From contig NZ_CAJHBI010000008.1 in the NCBI RefSeq assembly GCF_904846605.1, positions 50,856 to 114,855 on the forward strand: a DNA stretch of 64,000 nucleotides, read 5' to 3'. Below the pieces are notes generated by a model. That model ran no database searches and was not told the DNA's origin. It saw only the letters and a program-made list of their open reading frames with translations. This stretch comes from Psychrobacter sp. 72-O-c (lineage in GTDB: Bacteria > Pseudomonadota > Gammaproteobacteria > Pseudomonadales > Moraxellaceae). Positions 40,637 through 50,646 of this stretch are shown here, piece after piece. Position numbers and translations under genes: made by a program. Within the stretch, counting starts at the first letter, position 1; each line of letters begins with the position of its first letter.

Positions 40637-41470
40637 ATGACCGCTTGGTTAGCTATCATTGCCCCTGCTTGGATTGCTGGTAGTACTTTGGCCCTGCTAT
40701 CCGCGCCTCTTGGTTGTCTCGTACTGTGGCGGCGCATGGCATTTTTTGCGGATGCTTTAGCACATGGGACGTTACTTGGCGTCGCGTTAGCGGTCTGGTG
40801 GCAACTGCCGATGGGTATTGGTATCGCTATGGTTAGCGTCATGGTGGTATTGGGACTGGTGCTAATTGATGATGAGCGGCTTCCCGCCGATGCGGTATTG
40901 GCTGTAGTCGCGGTATCCTTACTGTGTTTGGGACTATTGGCATTGACTCAGCTCACCAATCAGCAAGCCAATGTATTGGGATTCTTATTTGGTAACTTAC
41001 TTGAGCTTGATTGGGCAGATTTACCGTTACTGGCCGGCAGTGTAATGGTTGGTTTAGGGTTACTCACTTATATTTGGCCAGCGCAAATCAAACTGGCAAC
41101 TCATGAAGCTTTAGCCCGTATTCAAGGGATTAACCCCACACGGCAACGACTGTTCTTTATGGGCGTATTGGCAGGATTCTGTGCGATTGCCTTGCAAGCA
41201 GTTGGTAGCTTATTGATCAGTGGCTTGCTGGTATTACCAGCATTAACAGCGCGCCTATATTCAACGTCGCCAAAACAAATGGTGATTATAGCGCTGATCG
41301 TTGCTCAACTCGGTGTTACCCTAGGGGTTTGGGGCAGTATCTGGCTGGATATACAGACCGGATTGACTATTGTATTGGTATTAGCGATTTTGTTTTTCGC
41401 CGCGCTAATGATTTCTAAATTAACAACATCAAAATTAATGCCTTCAAAATTTTGGTCGGCACGCCGTTGA
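40637..41470 (+). CDS. znuB: Zinc ABC transporter permease ZnuB
   Basis: 277 residues, about eight to nine membrane segments of the ABC-3 permease family. SAPLGCLVLWRRMAFFADALAHGTLLG and LLISGLLVLPALTARL are conserved blocks. Completes the ZnuABC importer. Confidence 0.95.
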   Translation: MTAWLAIIAPAWIAGSTLALLSAPLGCLVLWRRMAFFADALAHGTLLGVALAVWWQLPMGIGIAMVSVMVVLGLVLIDDERLPADAVLAVVAVSLLCLGLLALTQLTNQQANVLGFLFGNLLELDWADLPLLAGSVMVGLGLLTYIWPAQIKLATHEALARIQGINPTRQRLFFMGVLAGFCAIALQAVGSLLISGLLVLPALTARLYSTSPKQMVIIALIVAQLGVTLGVWGSIWLDIQTGLTIVLVLAILFFAALMISKLTTSKLMPSKFWSARR

Positions 41471-41796
41471 ATAAGTCGCTCTCATTCCTAGCTGAACGCT
41501 TATCACTTTGTTTTATCGGACTTTTTTTATAAAAATCGCTAGAGATTTCATTAGTTTTATGTTATAAATTTGCCTGAATTTTATCAGCAAGACCTTATAA
41601 CAACTGCTGTATAAAACAGTTAAATATGTTAGTGGTATGAGTTGCTAGGTTATATAAGTTATTAAATAGAGACCTCAATGGGTTAGGATTGGATGAAATG
41701 GATGACATCAAAAATGAGAAGTAAAAATCAAAGTCTTGCTTATCTATGCCCGCTCTTCGACAGCATCCGCTGTTTTAGTTTGATAAAGGACTGACC
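41471..41796. other. Gap between znuB and cpdA
   Basis: 326 AT-rich bases, presumably with the cpdA promoter. No terminator with a good stem, small gene or operator was recognised. Confidence 0.4.
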
Positions 41797-42648
41797 ATGC
41801 TAGGCTATCCTGCCCGTAAGATCAGCACGCCAGATGAGCACGTAAACATCTTGCAGATTACTGATTTACATTTAGCTTCTCATTATCCTATCAGTGGCAA
41901 TCTTATTGCTGACAACGATGACCCAACTGACTCTATTTGTCAGAATCATTTTGAAGCGACCCTCAAGCAAGCGTTAAGCGAAGATATTCGCTGTGATTTA
42001 ATCTTAGTCACCGGCGACTTAGTGAACCAAGTACAATCCGCTATCTATGATCATATTTTTGAGGTATTAGAGGCGACCAGTATTCCTTTTGCCTGTATTG
42101 CTGGCAACCATGACGTGACCGATGAAACGGTTACTGAACAGCCATTTTTTCAACGAGAACTGATCGCTCAATCTGCTGATAATCGTCTGCTCAGTCGCCA
42201 TGTAATTGATACTGACTACTGGCAACTGCTGCTACTGGACTCTGCTATTCCCGGCAAAGTCGCAGGCGAGGTTACCAATACTGATATTGACTGGTTATGT
42301 GATCAACTAAAAGCTTGCGATAAGCCGGCCTTGATTGCCATACATCATCACGTGATACCGATGAAATCCGATTGGATAGATGCCCACATTGCGGAGAATA
42401 CAGAGAATTTTTGGCAACGTATGATACCTTTTGAGCATCTAAGGGTCATTATCAGCGGTCATACTCATCAAGAACAAGTCCGCTATCGCCAAGGTGTTAC
42501 CGTCTACAGCACACCGTCCACATGCTACCAATTTAAACCTTATGAAGATGACTTTACGGTTGATAAAAATGCGCGGCCCGGTTACCGCTGGTTGCAATTA
42601 GCCAACAAGGGACAGGTTGCAAGCTGGGTCAAAAGATTGGATACTTGA
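41797..42648 (+). CDS. cpdA: 3',5'-cyclic-AMP phosphodiesterase CpdA-like
   Basis: 283-residue calcineurin-type metallophosphoesterase of the CpdA class, hydrolysing cAMP. All metal motifs are present in order: ITDLHLAS (about 20-27), VTGDLVNQ, AGNHDVTD, IAIHHHVIP, ISGHTHQEQV. A short N-terminal segment LGYPARKISTPDEHV precedes the domain. Monocistronic; a weak hairpin GGCCAGT/ACTGGCC follows the stop without a proper T-run. Confidence 0.88.
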   Translation: MLGYPARKISTPDEHVNILQITDLHLASHYPISGNLIADNDDPTDSICQNHFEATLKQALSEDIRCDLILVTGDLVNQVQSAIYDHIFEVLEATSIPFACIAGNHDVTDETVTEQPFFQRELIAQSADNRLLSRHVIDTDYWQLLLLDSAIPGKVAGEVTNTDIDWLCDQLKACDKPALIAIHHHVIPMKSDWIDAHIAENTENFWQRMIPFEHLRVIISGHTHQEQVRYRQGVTVYSTPSTCYQFKPYEDDFTVDKNARPGYRWLQLANKGQVASWVKRLDT

Positions 42649-43214
42649 CGGCCAGTTTTACTGGCCTAAATAAAATATTAAGCTGCATAACCTGTTAGCT
42701 TAAATGATAGTGACATTATATATATCTGATAATGCTTGACTCATATAAGATTAGAAGTACCATGCATTACTATACTAGTCACTATTAAGTGGCTGCCAAA
42801 GTTAAGAATAGTTTCATTATTAATAAGAAAGACGATGACATTACTAAAATAGAATAAAAACCTTATCGCCTAAGGCTGGATGCTAGGCAAGATTATAATA
42901 GCAATTATAACAACTAAGATGGCTACCTTGACCACCCGCTAAGCATTCGCAATCAGTAATTTATAGCATTATTTTAGCAGTACTGTTTAAATAAAAATGT
43001 GCATAACAATATACATGACAACTTTAGTAGTGATATAAGCATACCGATATAAACGTATCATTATAAATGTACTATAAAATTAGCCGTGTTACTTGCGTTA
43101 CCAAGTGGTGAAACGTTCTATAAAAGGACAGTTTATAACGTTTGGAAAATTTACAACGTCTTGTCTTTTAAAATGTCGTTTTGTTGAATTAATTTGTAAA
43201 ATTAGGATACCCAT
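42649..43214. other. Long AT-rich gap upstream of dksA
   Basis: 566 bases, among the most AT-rich in the window. It begins with the hairpin after cpdA (42650-42666) and has a small stem GCCTA/TAGGC near 42870-42890. dksA promoters are expected near the right end (TTTGGAAAATTTACAACG region), but none is clear. No protein gene was recognised. Confidence 0.45.
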
Positions 43215-43652
43215 ATGAGCACCCTGACCACGAATCCGAGTGATGTTAAATTTACCCCTTATGTGCCTGCCAAAGACGAAGAATATATGTCTGATGCGCA
43301 GTTAGAGCATTTTAAGGCTATTTTATTGGATTGGAAGCATCAGCTGATTGGCGAAGCTGACCGCACAAAGACTTATATTCAAGATGAGTCAAGCGCTATG
43401 CCAGATATTAATGACCGCGCTACTCAAGAAGAAGAGTTTGCGTTAACTCTACGTACACGTGACCGTGAACGTAAGCTCATTCGCAAAATCGACAAGTCCA
43501 TGGCAGAAATTGAAAATGACGACTATGGATTTTGTGAAACTTGCGGGGTAGAAATTGGCCTACGTCGTTTAGAAGCCCGCCCGACCGCGACCCAATGCAT
43601 TGATTGTAAGACTTTATCTGAAATTAAAGAACGTCAGAATCAAGGTGCTTAA
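43215..43652 (+). CDS. dksA: RNA polymerase-binding transcription factor DksA
   Basis: 145 residues. With ppGpp it modulates RNA polymerase through the secondary channel. Coiled-coil tip acidic residues are in MPDINDRATQEEEF; C-terminal zinc finger CETCGVEIG...CIDC. AGGATACCC precedes the ATG. gluQ follows, the common dksA-gluQ pairing. Confidence 0.97.
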   Translation: MSTLTTNPSDVKFTPYVPAKDEEYMSDAQLEHFKAILLDWKHQLIGEADRTKTYIQDESSAMPDINDRATQEEEFALTLRTRDRERKLIRKIDKSMAEIENDDYGFCETCGVEIGLRRLEARPTATQCIDCKTLSEIKERQNQGA

Positions 43653-43678
43653 ATTAGATATAATTAAAGTGCTTACAA

Positions 43679-43710
43679 CAACGAGCGACCCTATCATTGG
43701 TCGCTCGTTG
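43679..43710 (+). terminator. Rho-independent terminator of dksA
   Basis: Perfect 12-bp stem CAACGAGCGACC/GGTCGCTCGTTG with an 8-base loop, followed by CGTTTTA. It separates dksA from gluQ transcriptionally. Confidence 0.85.
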
Positions 43711-43880
43711 CGTTTTACGAAATAGCTTTATGCTTGTTAAGTAGCTATTAATATTAAATACCTATTAACTTTAAGAGCCTGCTACCAAATCAAATGCTTA
43801 CTAACAAAATAGGTGCATTTAATAAATATCTTTTTATAGTCACCTTCTCTATCCTATCCAAATCCTTCTACTTTCGATAG

Positions 43881-44906
43881 TTGCTTACTTTGACACTCAT
43901 AAATAACAATACCCATACTCAACCGTCGTCCTCAACTCCTATTGGCCGCTTTGCGCCCTCGCCTACTGGTGAGCTGCACCTTGGCTCATTGGCCACGGCA
44001 CTTGCCAGTTATTGCCACATTAAATCAATAGGTGGAAAATGGCTGCTGCGTATTGAAGATACTGACACCGAACGCTGCGACAATCAGTTTACTGAGCAAA
44101 TACTGATAGACTTAGAAAGATTAGGCCTGTATTGGGACGGCGATGTTACCTATCAATCTGAGCGTATTGATATCTACAATGATTATTTATCCACAGTGCT
44201 ACATCCGCTCACCTATGGCTGTCAATGCTCACGTAAAAGTCTAGCGTATTATTGGGAACAAAAGAGTTGGGAGCAACAAGAATTAGAACAAAAGAATGGG
44301 CCACAAGGTAAAACGGTAAATAACACAGACCCTAAAAGCGTGAAGGATGCATTGATTCGTAAACAACGTTATCCGCGTTGCTGTATAAATGCTAATCTGG
44401 ATCGGCAGCAGCATAAGCTACGTATACAACTGCCAGATTGTACGATTGGTTTTATGGATGGCATTCAAGGGATGCAATGGAGCAATCCACAACAAACCTT
44501 AGGAGATATGGTAGTACGACGTCAAAACGGCATGATTAATTATATTTTGGCAGCCAGTATTGATGACGGCTTACAACAAGTCACCCATATCATGCGCGGC
44601 TTGGATATTCTACCGCTAACCACTGCGCAAATTAGCATCATGCAGGCCGCTAACCTACCTGCTATCAACCATTGGTATCATCTGCCCTTAATATGCAACG
44701 CTGAAGGACAAAAGCTCTCTAAGCAAAATCTTGCCCAGCCTATCGATACTGGTAATCCAAGTGAGCTGATCGCAACTGCCCTACAAATGTTACAACAACC
44801 ACCTGTTGATATGGACACGCCAGTGCGCATGCTCGAGCAAGCGATTACTCAATGGGATAACACCCCTCTGCAAAGCCAAACTCATCTAAACATACCCACT
44901 CTATAA
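43881..44906 (+). CDS. gluQ: Glutamyl-Q tRNA(Asp) synthetase GluQ
   Basis: Glutamylates queuosine at position 34 of tRNA(Asp). HIGH-type motif [20 protein letters not shown], zinc ligands CQC and YPRCC, KMSKS-like QKLSKQNL. 341 residues, longer than E. coli (308). The start is unusual: a TAG stop immediately precedes TTG 43881 in frame and no ATG lies before the conserved GRFAPSPTG, so the start must be TTG at 43881 or TTG at 43890 (or a rarer codon). No obvious Shine-Dalgarno sequence helps to choose. Confidence 0.9.
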   Translation: MLTLTLINNNTHTQPSSSTPIGRFAPSPTGELHLGSLATALASYCHIKSIGGKWLLRIEDTDTERCDNQFTEQILIDLERLGLYWDGDVTYQSERIDIYNDYLSTVLHPLTYGCQCSRKSLAYYWEQKSWEQQELEQKNGPQGKTVNNTDPKSVKDALIRKQRYPRCCINANLDRQQHKLRIQLPDCTIGFMDGIQGMQWSNPQQTLGDMVVRRQNGMINYILAASIDDGLQQVTHIMRGLDILPLTTAQISIMQAANLPAINHWYHLPLICNAEGQKLSKQNLAQPIDTGNPSELIATALQMLQQPPVDMDTPVRMLEQAITQWDNTPLQSQTHLNIPTL

Positions 44907-44913
44907 AAAGCAA

Positions 44914-44938
44914 AAAGCGCCGCTGCTTGCGACGCTTT
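44914..44938 (+). terminator. Hairpin after gluQ, joined to repeat copy C
   Basis: AAAGCG-c-CG pairs with CG-a-CGCTTT. The T-run is short and merges directly into the terminal inverted repeat of repeat copy C, which begins at about 44937. Confidence 0.6.
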
Positions 44939-45095
44939 ATAGTCGATTCGATTTAAAAACGATACAGTGCTACTGGAATGCTACTGTAACAAACGTTTTA
45001 CAGCCTCTGTCACGCTTGCGAACAGCACGCCAGAAAAATTTATACCAGTGGCACGTTGCTATAAACGACTCTTTTTTATTGTGGACTGGCTATAT
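44937..45095. repeat. MITE-like repeat, copy C
   Basis: About 159 bp, same orientation as copies A and B. It starts TTATAGTCGATTC and ends GGCTATAT; the start of this copy matches the complement of the end of copy B (ATATAGTCGATGC). Inner inverted pair GTGCTACTGG (44967) and CCAGTGGCAC (45045), nine of ten paired. Lies in the convergent gap gluQ / ftsW. Confidence 0.78.
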
Positions 45096-45161
45096 CCACA
45101 CTCTTACCTGTTATATTCAGTGCTTTTTTCGGTGATAACACAGCGGCTCGTAAACCATGCT

Positions 45162-46358
45162 TCAATAATAACGGCCCTGACTTTTTTCTATTTCAGGGCT
45201 CTCTTTATAAATTTTTAGTAGTAGCGCTACCATAACCAAGCTTATTAGCATTGATGAGCCACCATAACTAAAAAATGGCATGGTGAGACCTTTGGTTGGT
45301 ATCGCGCCCATATTCATCGCTGCATTAATGATAGTCTGCGCAATAAAGACAATGCCAATACCGAAAGCCGTATAACTCATACGCATCTGCCGACGCTTTA
45401 GCGCGTTGTAGCTGATACGCATAGCGCTACCAATGATTAGTGCTTCAAGCAGTAACACCATAGTTACTCCCACAAAGCCCAGCTCTTCACCCGTAATCGC
45501 TAATAAAAAATCCGTATGAGCCTCTGGTAGATGCGATAGCTTTTGGACACTTTCGCCATAACCAACACCCGTAAACTCCCCGCGACCAAAAGCAATTAAG
45601 CTGCGAGCCAGCTGATAATCCGTATCCTGAACGTCATCAAAGGGATCTAAAAACGACAACACACGTATCAATCGATACTGTACCAGCGTCACTGCTAGCA
45701 CAGCTAGACCAACAACCAGCACGCCCAAGGCTAAAAACTGCTTATAAGGCGCGCCCGCTATATAGAACATAGCAAATACTGTTCCTACAATTACCACCAA
45801 CGAGCCAAAGTCGGGCTGTAACAACAAGAACATCGTTATCATACCAACGACTAAAAAGATCCTTAAAAAACCGTCCCAGCCATTACGTACCTCAAAAGAG
45901 CGACGTACGACAAAGTCAGCAACGAATACAATCATGACCAGTTTGGCCAGTTCCGCCACCTGAAAATTAAGAAACCCTAGCTCTAGCCAGCGTTTGGAGC
46001 CGTTAATGGGGGTCCCAAGTAGGGTCAAAAACAGTAACCCGCCGGTAATTGCTAACAGTATAAACTGCGTTTCGGTTTTATATAAGGTTCGTAGGGGTAG
46101 CAAATAATAAGGAATGGCCGCCATACAGATGCCAAAAACCATATACATCAGCTGATGTTCAAAAAAGTACAGCTCGGTCATCCCGCGACTGAGCGCAAAA
46201 GGAATAGAAGCAGAAGCAACCATCAATAAACTAAGCACCAGCATACAGCCAACACTAGATAATAAGATGGCGCGTGCTGATGGCATGGAGAGAACACCAT
46301 CTGAGCCAGTAGTTGGCTGCGACTTTTGAGAAGAACGAGAAAGAAAGGAGAGCGCCAT
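45162..46358 (-). CDS. ftsW: Peptidoglycan glycosyltransferase FtsW
   Basis: SEDS-family septal peptidoglycan polymerase, 398 residues, ten membrane helices. Conserved blocks: NGSKRWLELGFLNFQVAELAK, QPDFGSLVVI, GVGYGESVQKLSHLPEAHTDFLLAITGEELGF (in part), and GLTMPFFSYGGSSMLISL. In the usual dcw order it lies between murD and murG; here murD is upstream across a 431-base gap and murG does not follow. Confidence 0.95.
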   Translation of the reverse strand: MALSFLSRSSQKSQPTTGSDGVLSMPSARAILLSSVGCMLVLSLLMVASASIPFALSRGMTELYFFEHQLMYMVFGICMAAIPYYLLPLRTLYKTETQFILLAITGGLLFLTLLGTPINGSKRWLELGFLNFQVAELAKLVMIVFVADFVVRRSFEVRNGWDGFLRIFLVVGMITMFLLLQPDFGSLVVIVGTVFAMFYIAGAPYKQFLALGVLVVGLAVLAVTLVQYRLIRVLSFLDPFDDVQDTDYQLARSLIAFGRGEFTGVGYGESVQKLSHLPEAHTDFLLAITGEELGFVGVTMVLLLEALIIGSAMRISYNALKRRQMRMSYTAFGIGIVFIAQTIINAAMNMGAIPTKGLTMPFFSYGGSSMLISLVMVALLLKIYKESPEIEKSQGRYY

Positions 46359-46789
46359 AATTTTATATACACTGACAAACGAAAAACACGGCGTCTATTA
46401 AACGCCACCGTTTAAAAAATATAAGATAGATCTTACAAGATAGATAATAACAGAACGTGAGTTCGAGACAAATAGTGCTAGATAAATAAGTCTACACGCC
46501 ATGACCCAACATTAAACTAAGCGGCTTAATAAACTACTAACAATCAGCAACTTAATACAAGGGTCATAAGCACCGCAAATAACACCTTATTAAGCACGTG
46601 CTCTTGCTTAGCCGCCCTGTCAATACGTAAGCATATCAGCAAGCTGGTTATGTAGCCGACTGGTTGCTTATTTATTGACAGTAGCAGTAATTTATAAGCA
46701 AAACAATCATTTATCAAGCAAACGTAATTTATCGAGCAAAAATTGCCATTTATAAATACTGCCACCTACTTGTTAACTCATGCCAGTAT
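46359..46789. other. Long gap between murD and ftsW
   Basis: 431 bases in a place where dcw genes usually almost touch. It has a long hairpin (46617-46681), a 10-bp palindrome AGCACGTGCT (46593-46602), and three imperfect ~19-bp direct repeats with the core ATTTATNNAGCAAA (about 46690-46745). A 73-codon minus-strand frame (46544-46765) begins 25 bases after murD, but its protein has no convincing features. Confidence 0.5.
46617..46681. promoter_or_regulatory. Long hairpin in the murD-ftsW gap
   Basis: CTGTCAAT (46617-46624) pairs with ATTGACAG (46674-46681), then, after a 3x3 internal loop, TAAGCA (46628-46633) pairs with TGCTTA (46665-46670). The 31-base interior contains AGCaaGCT. No T-run follows on either strand. 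Confidence 0.45.
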
Positions 46790-48211
46790 TCAGCCAACCG
46801 GAGCCGTATCTAATTGTGCTACTAACTGACTAAAATGTTCGCCACGGGCCGCATAACCGTCAAACTGATCAAAGCTGGCACATGCCGGCGACAATAAGAC
46901 CGCTTGTACTTGTGACAAGCTACTTGCTGTCACTTGGTGGATAGTCGCAAAAGCGCCTTCCAGTGTCTTACATTGATGTAATGTCACCTCATCACTTAGT
47001 GAGGCGGCGCGTAGATGCTGCTCAATTTGCTGACTGTCCTCACCAATACAAAGTACCTGACTGACATACTGATTAATAAAAGGAGTTAGTTCACCAAATT
47101 TCTGGCCTTTGCCTTGTCCCCCTAAAATCAATAACAGCTTGCCATCTTTGGGAGCATATACTGCGCCTAGCCCTTCGATAGCTGCCATAGTTGAGCCGAT
47201 GTTAGTGCCCTTGGAATCATTAAAATAGTCAATACCAGCCACCGTTGCCATATACTGGCAGCGATGCTCAAGTCCGGTGAATTGCTGTAGCGTAGTAAGC
47301 ATGCTATCGAGCGGTAGACCAGCGAGCTCACCAAGCGCAAGAGCAGCTTGGGCATTGAGCAAATTATGCCGACCTTTAATCAGTAGTTTATCCGCCGATA
47401 ATAGCCGATCAGTCCCTCGAGCCAGATGTATCTGCCCGTTAGGATCGGTAATTAAACCATAGTGACCTTTATCAGGAGCATGAATACCCACACTCAGCCT
47501 TGGCAAATTGTCTGCCACTAATGGTCGGGTCAGTGCATCTTCACGGTTAATGACCATGGACTTTGCACCTTGAAAGATACGATGCTTGGCTTGGTGGTAA
47601 CCCAGCATATCGCCATGACGGTCTAAATGATCAGGCGACATATTAAGCACAGTGGCGACCTGCGCCCCTAAATTAGTCACTGTCTCTAACTGGAAGCTGG
47701 ACAGCTCAAGTACGGCCAACTGCATGTTGGTATTAGCAAGGAGGTTGAGCGCTGGCACGCCAATATTACCACCAACACCGACATCTACCCCTGCATCAGC
47801 AGCCATTTGTCCAACCAAGGTGGTCACGGTACTTTTCGCATTAGAACCAGTGATAGCAACTATTGGCACCTCACAAGCGTCACAAAACAGCTGAATATCG
47901 CTAACTACAGGGATATTTGCCTGCCGTGCAGCAGCAACGGCCTCGATATCAAGAGAGATACCTGGGCTGATAATAATACGGGCTGCTTGTTGTAATAAAT
48001 CAGCATCAATGGCGCCGAACTGCCTGATATCAACCGCTTCAGGTAATTTATCGGCCAATACCGGAGCTGACTGTGTGTCCGTGACTGCCACACGGTAGCC
48101 TTGTGCGGCTAGATAGCGCGCTACTGATAGCCCTGATTGTCCTAAGCCGACCACCACTTGTAGGCCACTGCCTTTATGGAGTAAGGTTTCTGTTGCGGCG
48201 AGGTTGGTCAT
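46790..48211 (-). CDS. murD: UDP-N-acetylmuramoylalanine--D-glutamate ligase MurD
   Basis: Adds D-Glu to UDP-MurNAc-L-Ala. 473 residues, three Mur-ligase domains: N-terminal VVVGLGQSGLSVARYLAAQG, ATP loop VAITGSNAKSTVT (here Ala-Lys-Ser replaces the commoner Gly-Lys-Ser/Thr), LNMSPDHLDRHGDMLGYHQAKHRIF, and C-terminal YFNDSKGTNIGSTMAAI and LLSPACASFDQFDGYAARGEHF. The start at 48211 is consistent with TATCTC-type leader; no other mur genes are in the window. Confidence 0.95.
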   Translation of the reverse strand: MTNLAATETLLHKGSGLQVVVGLGQSGLSVARYLAAQGYRVAVTDTQSAPVLADKLPEAVDIRQFGAIDADLLQQAARIIISPGISLDIEAVAAARQANIPVVSDIQLFCDACEVPIVAITGSNAKSTVTTLVGQMAADAGVDVGVGGNIGVPALNLLANTNMQLAVLELSSFQLETVTNLGAQVATVLNMSPDHLDRHGDMLGYHQAKHRIFQGAKSMVINREDALTRPLVADNLPRLSVGIHAPDKGHYGLITDPNGQIHLARGTDRLLSADKLLIKGRHNLLNAQAALALGELAGLPLDSMLTTLQQFTGLEHRCQYMATVAGIDYFNDSKGTNIGSTMAAIEGLGAVYAPKDGKLLLILGGQGKGQKFGELTPFINQYVSQVLCIGEDSQQIEQHLRAASLSDEVTLHQCKTLEGAFATIHQVTASSLSQVQAVLLSPACASFDQFDGYAARGEHFSQLVAQLDTAPVG

Positions 48212-48565
48212 ATCTCTTCCTTATGTTGAACGAACAAAGCTACATCAAGCAAACGTGCGTTACGAGCAAAGTTAATGACTATGATGGAGAGCATCATAAC
48301 GGTATCGTGCATGTTTCGATACTGCTTGTTTATCACTTTGTGCTATTATGCGCATGTTTTTGTATTGCATCGCTAATGCTACAACTTGTGCTTTGACAAG
48401 TATTTTTATTGGGTCTTCTTGCTTGATATTTTAGTTTAGCATGTTGTGACCTTTATCATGCTATTGTCACGCCTCTTCAGCGACGATTATCGTCATTACA
48501 GTATGGCAAGCATGGGCTTAATCCTGTTTTCGCTCCTATTATTTGACACTCATACCCTATCTTAG
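48212..48565. other. Gap between murD and the SulP remnant
   Basis: 354 bases. If the SulP gene had been intact, its transmembrane region would have lain here and beyond, but no permease-like frame remains on either strand. The murD promoter should be near its left end. Confidence 0.45.
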
Positions 48566-48847
48566 GTTTTTTCACCAAATTTTACTATTGGCGATACTGC
48601 AAGCAGTGCCTTTACTACCCAGTTTTTGAGTAGTTTTGACACTAAAGAAGCGCTGGACATCGCTCCTATTGACGTAAGCCAAGCCCACTTTTTGGATATC
48701 AGTGCGGTTAACACTCTAGACAAGTTAGTCATGCGCTTGCAACGTGAAGGGATTGATGTCAAAGTAGCTGGACTGGATAATGCCAGTCGTACGTTGATTG
48801 ACCGCTTTTCTATCCATGATCGACGCGATATTGGCTTGTTAGATTAA
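48566..48847 (+). pseudogene. SulP anion permease remnant: STAS domain only
   Basis: A 93-codon open stretch after a TAG at 48563, without an ATG at its head, codes for the C-terminal STAS domain of a SulP-family permease: SSAFTTQFLSSFDTKEALDI, IDVSQAHFLDISAVNTLDKL, REGIDVKVAGLDNASRTLID, ending RFSIHD. Intact SulP proteins have 10-14 membrane helices before this domain; all are missing. The following Usp gene is the partner usually found directly after such sulP genes. A separately translated STAS protein from the TTG at 48626 cannot be excluded. Confidence 0.75.
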
Positions 48848-48969
48848 ATGGGACGGGCCGTTTACGTTATTGAATGAGCGTAGGCGTGCCTGCCGCCTTT
48901 CTCTTGCCCAAGCTTATCTTTTGCCCAAGTTTAACTATATTTTCATTATTGACATGAGGTGGTTGCCTT

Positions 48970-49824
48970 ATGAGTAACTTAAAACCAGATAGTGTGATTG
49001 CTTGTTTAGACTGCCCTGACCATGTGCAAGCGGTATTGAATGCCAGTATGTGGGCATCGGTACGTCTACAAGCCCCTATCGGCCTGCTGCATTCGGTACC
49101 GAGCGTACAGCAAAAAGCAGCAGTCAACTATTCAGGCTGCCTAAACATCGATGATAAAAGCGCCTTACTGGATCAATTTACCAGTAAAGAGCATTTGAGT
49201 AACGGTGAGCTAAAAGCCCAAGGTAAGCTGCTACTTCATCAAGCCGCCACTTACTGTGAGCAACATCTGCATAAGCGCAAGACATACACTTTACATCGAC
49301 ACGAAAATCTTAGCGAAAGTATTGATTATGTCGATGATAAGGCGCAACTTATCGTTATTGGTCATCATGTCACTTGTAAAGCCAGTTTAGGCCAACTGAT
49401 ACGTTTAAGTCACTGCCCCATTTTGGTGACTCACGCACCATTTTTGCCCCCAACCACGGCTTTATTTGCTTTTGATAACTGTCCTACCTCACATAAATTA
49501 CTCAATTGGCTCTGTAAAACGCCGCTCATTCGGACGTTAACTATTCATATCGTCATGATCGGTAAAGACAACTCTGAAAATTGCGATGCACTCCGCGAAG
49601 CTTATGCTCGCCTTAAACAAGCCGGTATTAAGGCTAAAAAAGCGTTACTAGACTGTCGCGATGTCAGTGCGGCCTTAAACTACTATCAAAATGAGCATGA
49701 TATCGGTCTGTTAATGACCGGTGCATTTGGGCAATCACGTCTTCGTGAGCTGCTCCAAGGTAGCGACACTAAAAAGCTACTCGGTAGTACCAAGACCCCC
49801 TACTTACTCTTTCCTAAAGCTTAA
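48970..49824 (+). CDS. Universal stress protein family protein (tandem Usp)
   Basis: A 284-residue protein with two Usp-like halves. The first (about residues 1-150) has IACLDCPDHVQAVLNASMWA and LIVIGHHVTCKASLGQLIRLSHCPILVTH; the second (about 155-284) ends LLMTGAFGQSRLRELLQGSDTKKLL, matching the Usp ATP-loop region G-2x-G-9x-G(S/T). In relatives it is found beside SulP permeases, and here the remnant of one lies just upstream (122 bases). The gene itself is intact. Confidence 0.8.
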   Translation: MSNLKPDSVIACLDCPDHVQAVLNASMWASVRLQAPIGLLHSVPSVQQKAAVNYSGCLNIDDKSALLDQFTSKEHLSNGELKAQGKLLLHQAATYCEQHLHKRKTYTLHRHENLSESIDYVDDKAQLIVIGHHVTCKASLGQLIRLSHCPILVTHAPFLPPTTALFAFDNCPTSHKLLNWLCKTPLIRTLTIHIVMIGKDNSENCDALREAYARLKQAGIKAKKALLDCRDVSAALNYYQNEHDIGLLMTGAFGQSRLRELLQGSDTKKLLGSTKTPYLLFPKA

Positions 49825-50550
<726 letters not shown>

Positions 50551-50646
50551 TGGTGCAGACAGCCTTGATCACTTGTTGATCACTTAAAGTACGCCTAACT
50601 ATCGGTCATACCGATATCTGCATTGTCAATTCAAGGGGGAATTTAA

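Noticed and set aside
42650..42666. GGCCAGT/ACTGGCC hairpin after cpdA as terminator
   Set aside because: Good stem but no proper T-run follows; recorded only as a hairpin in the gap description.
46544..46765. 73-codon minus-strand frame after murD
   Set aside because: Weak ribosome binding site, no recognisable domain, and it overlaps the hairpin and direct repeats of the gap; probably chance.
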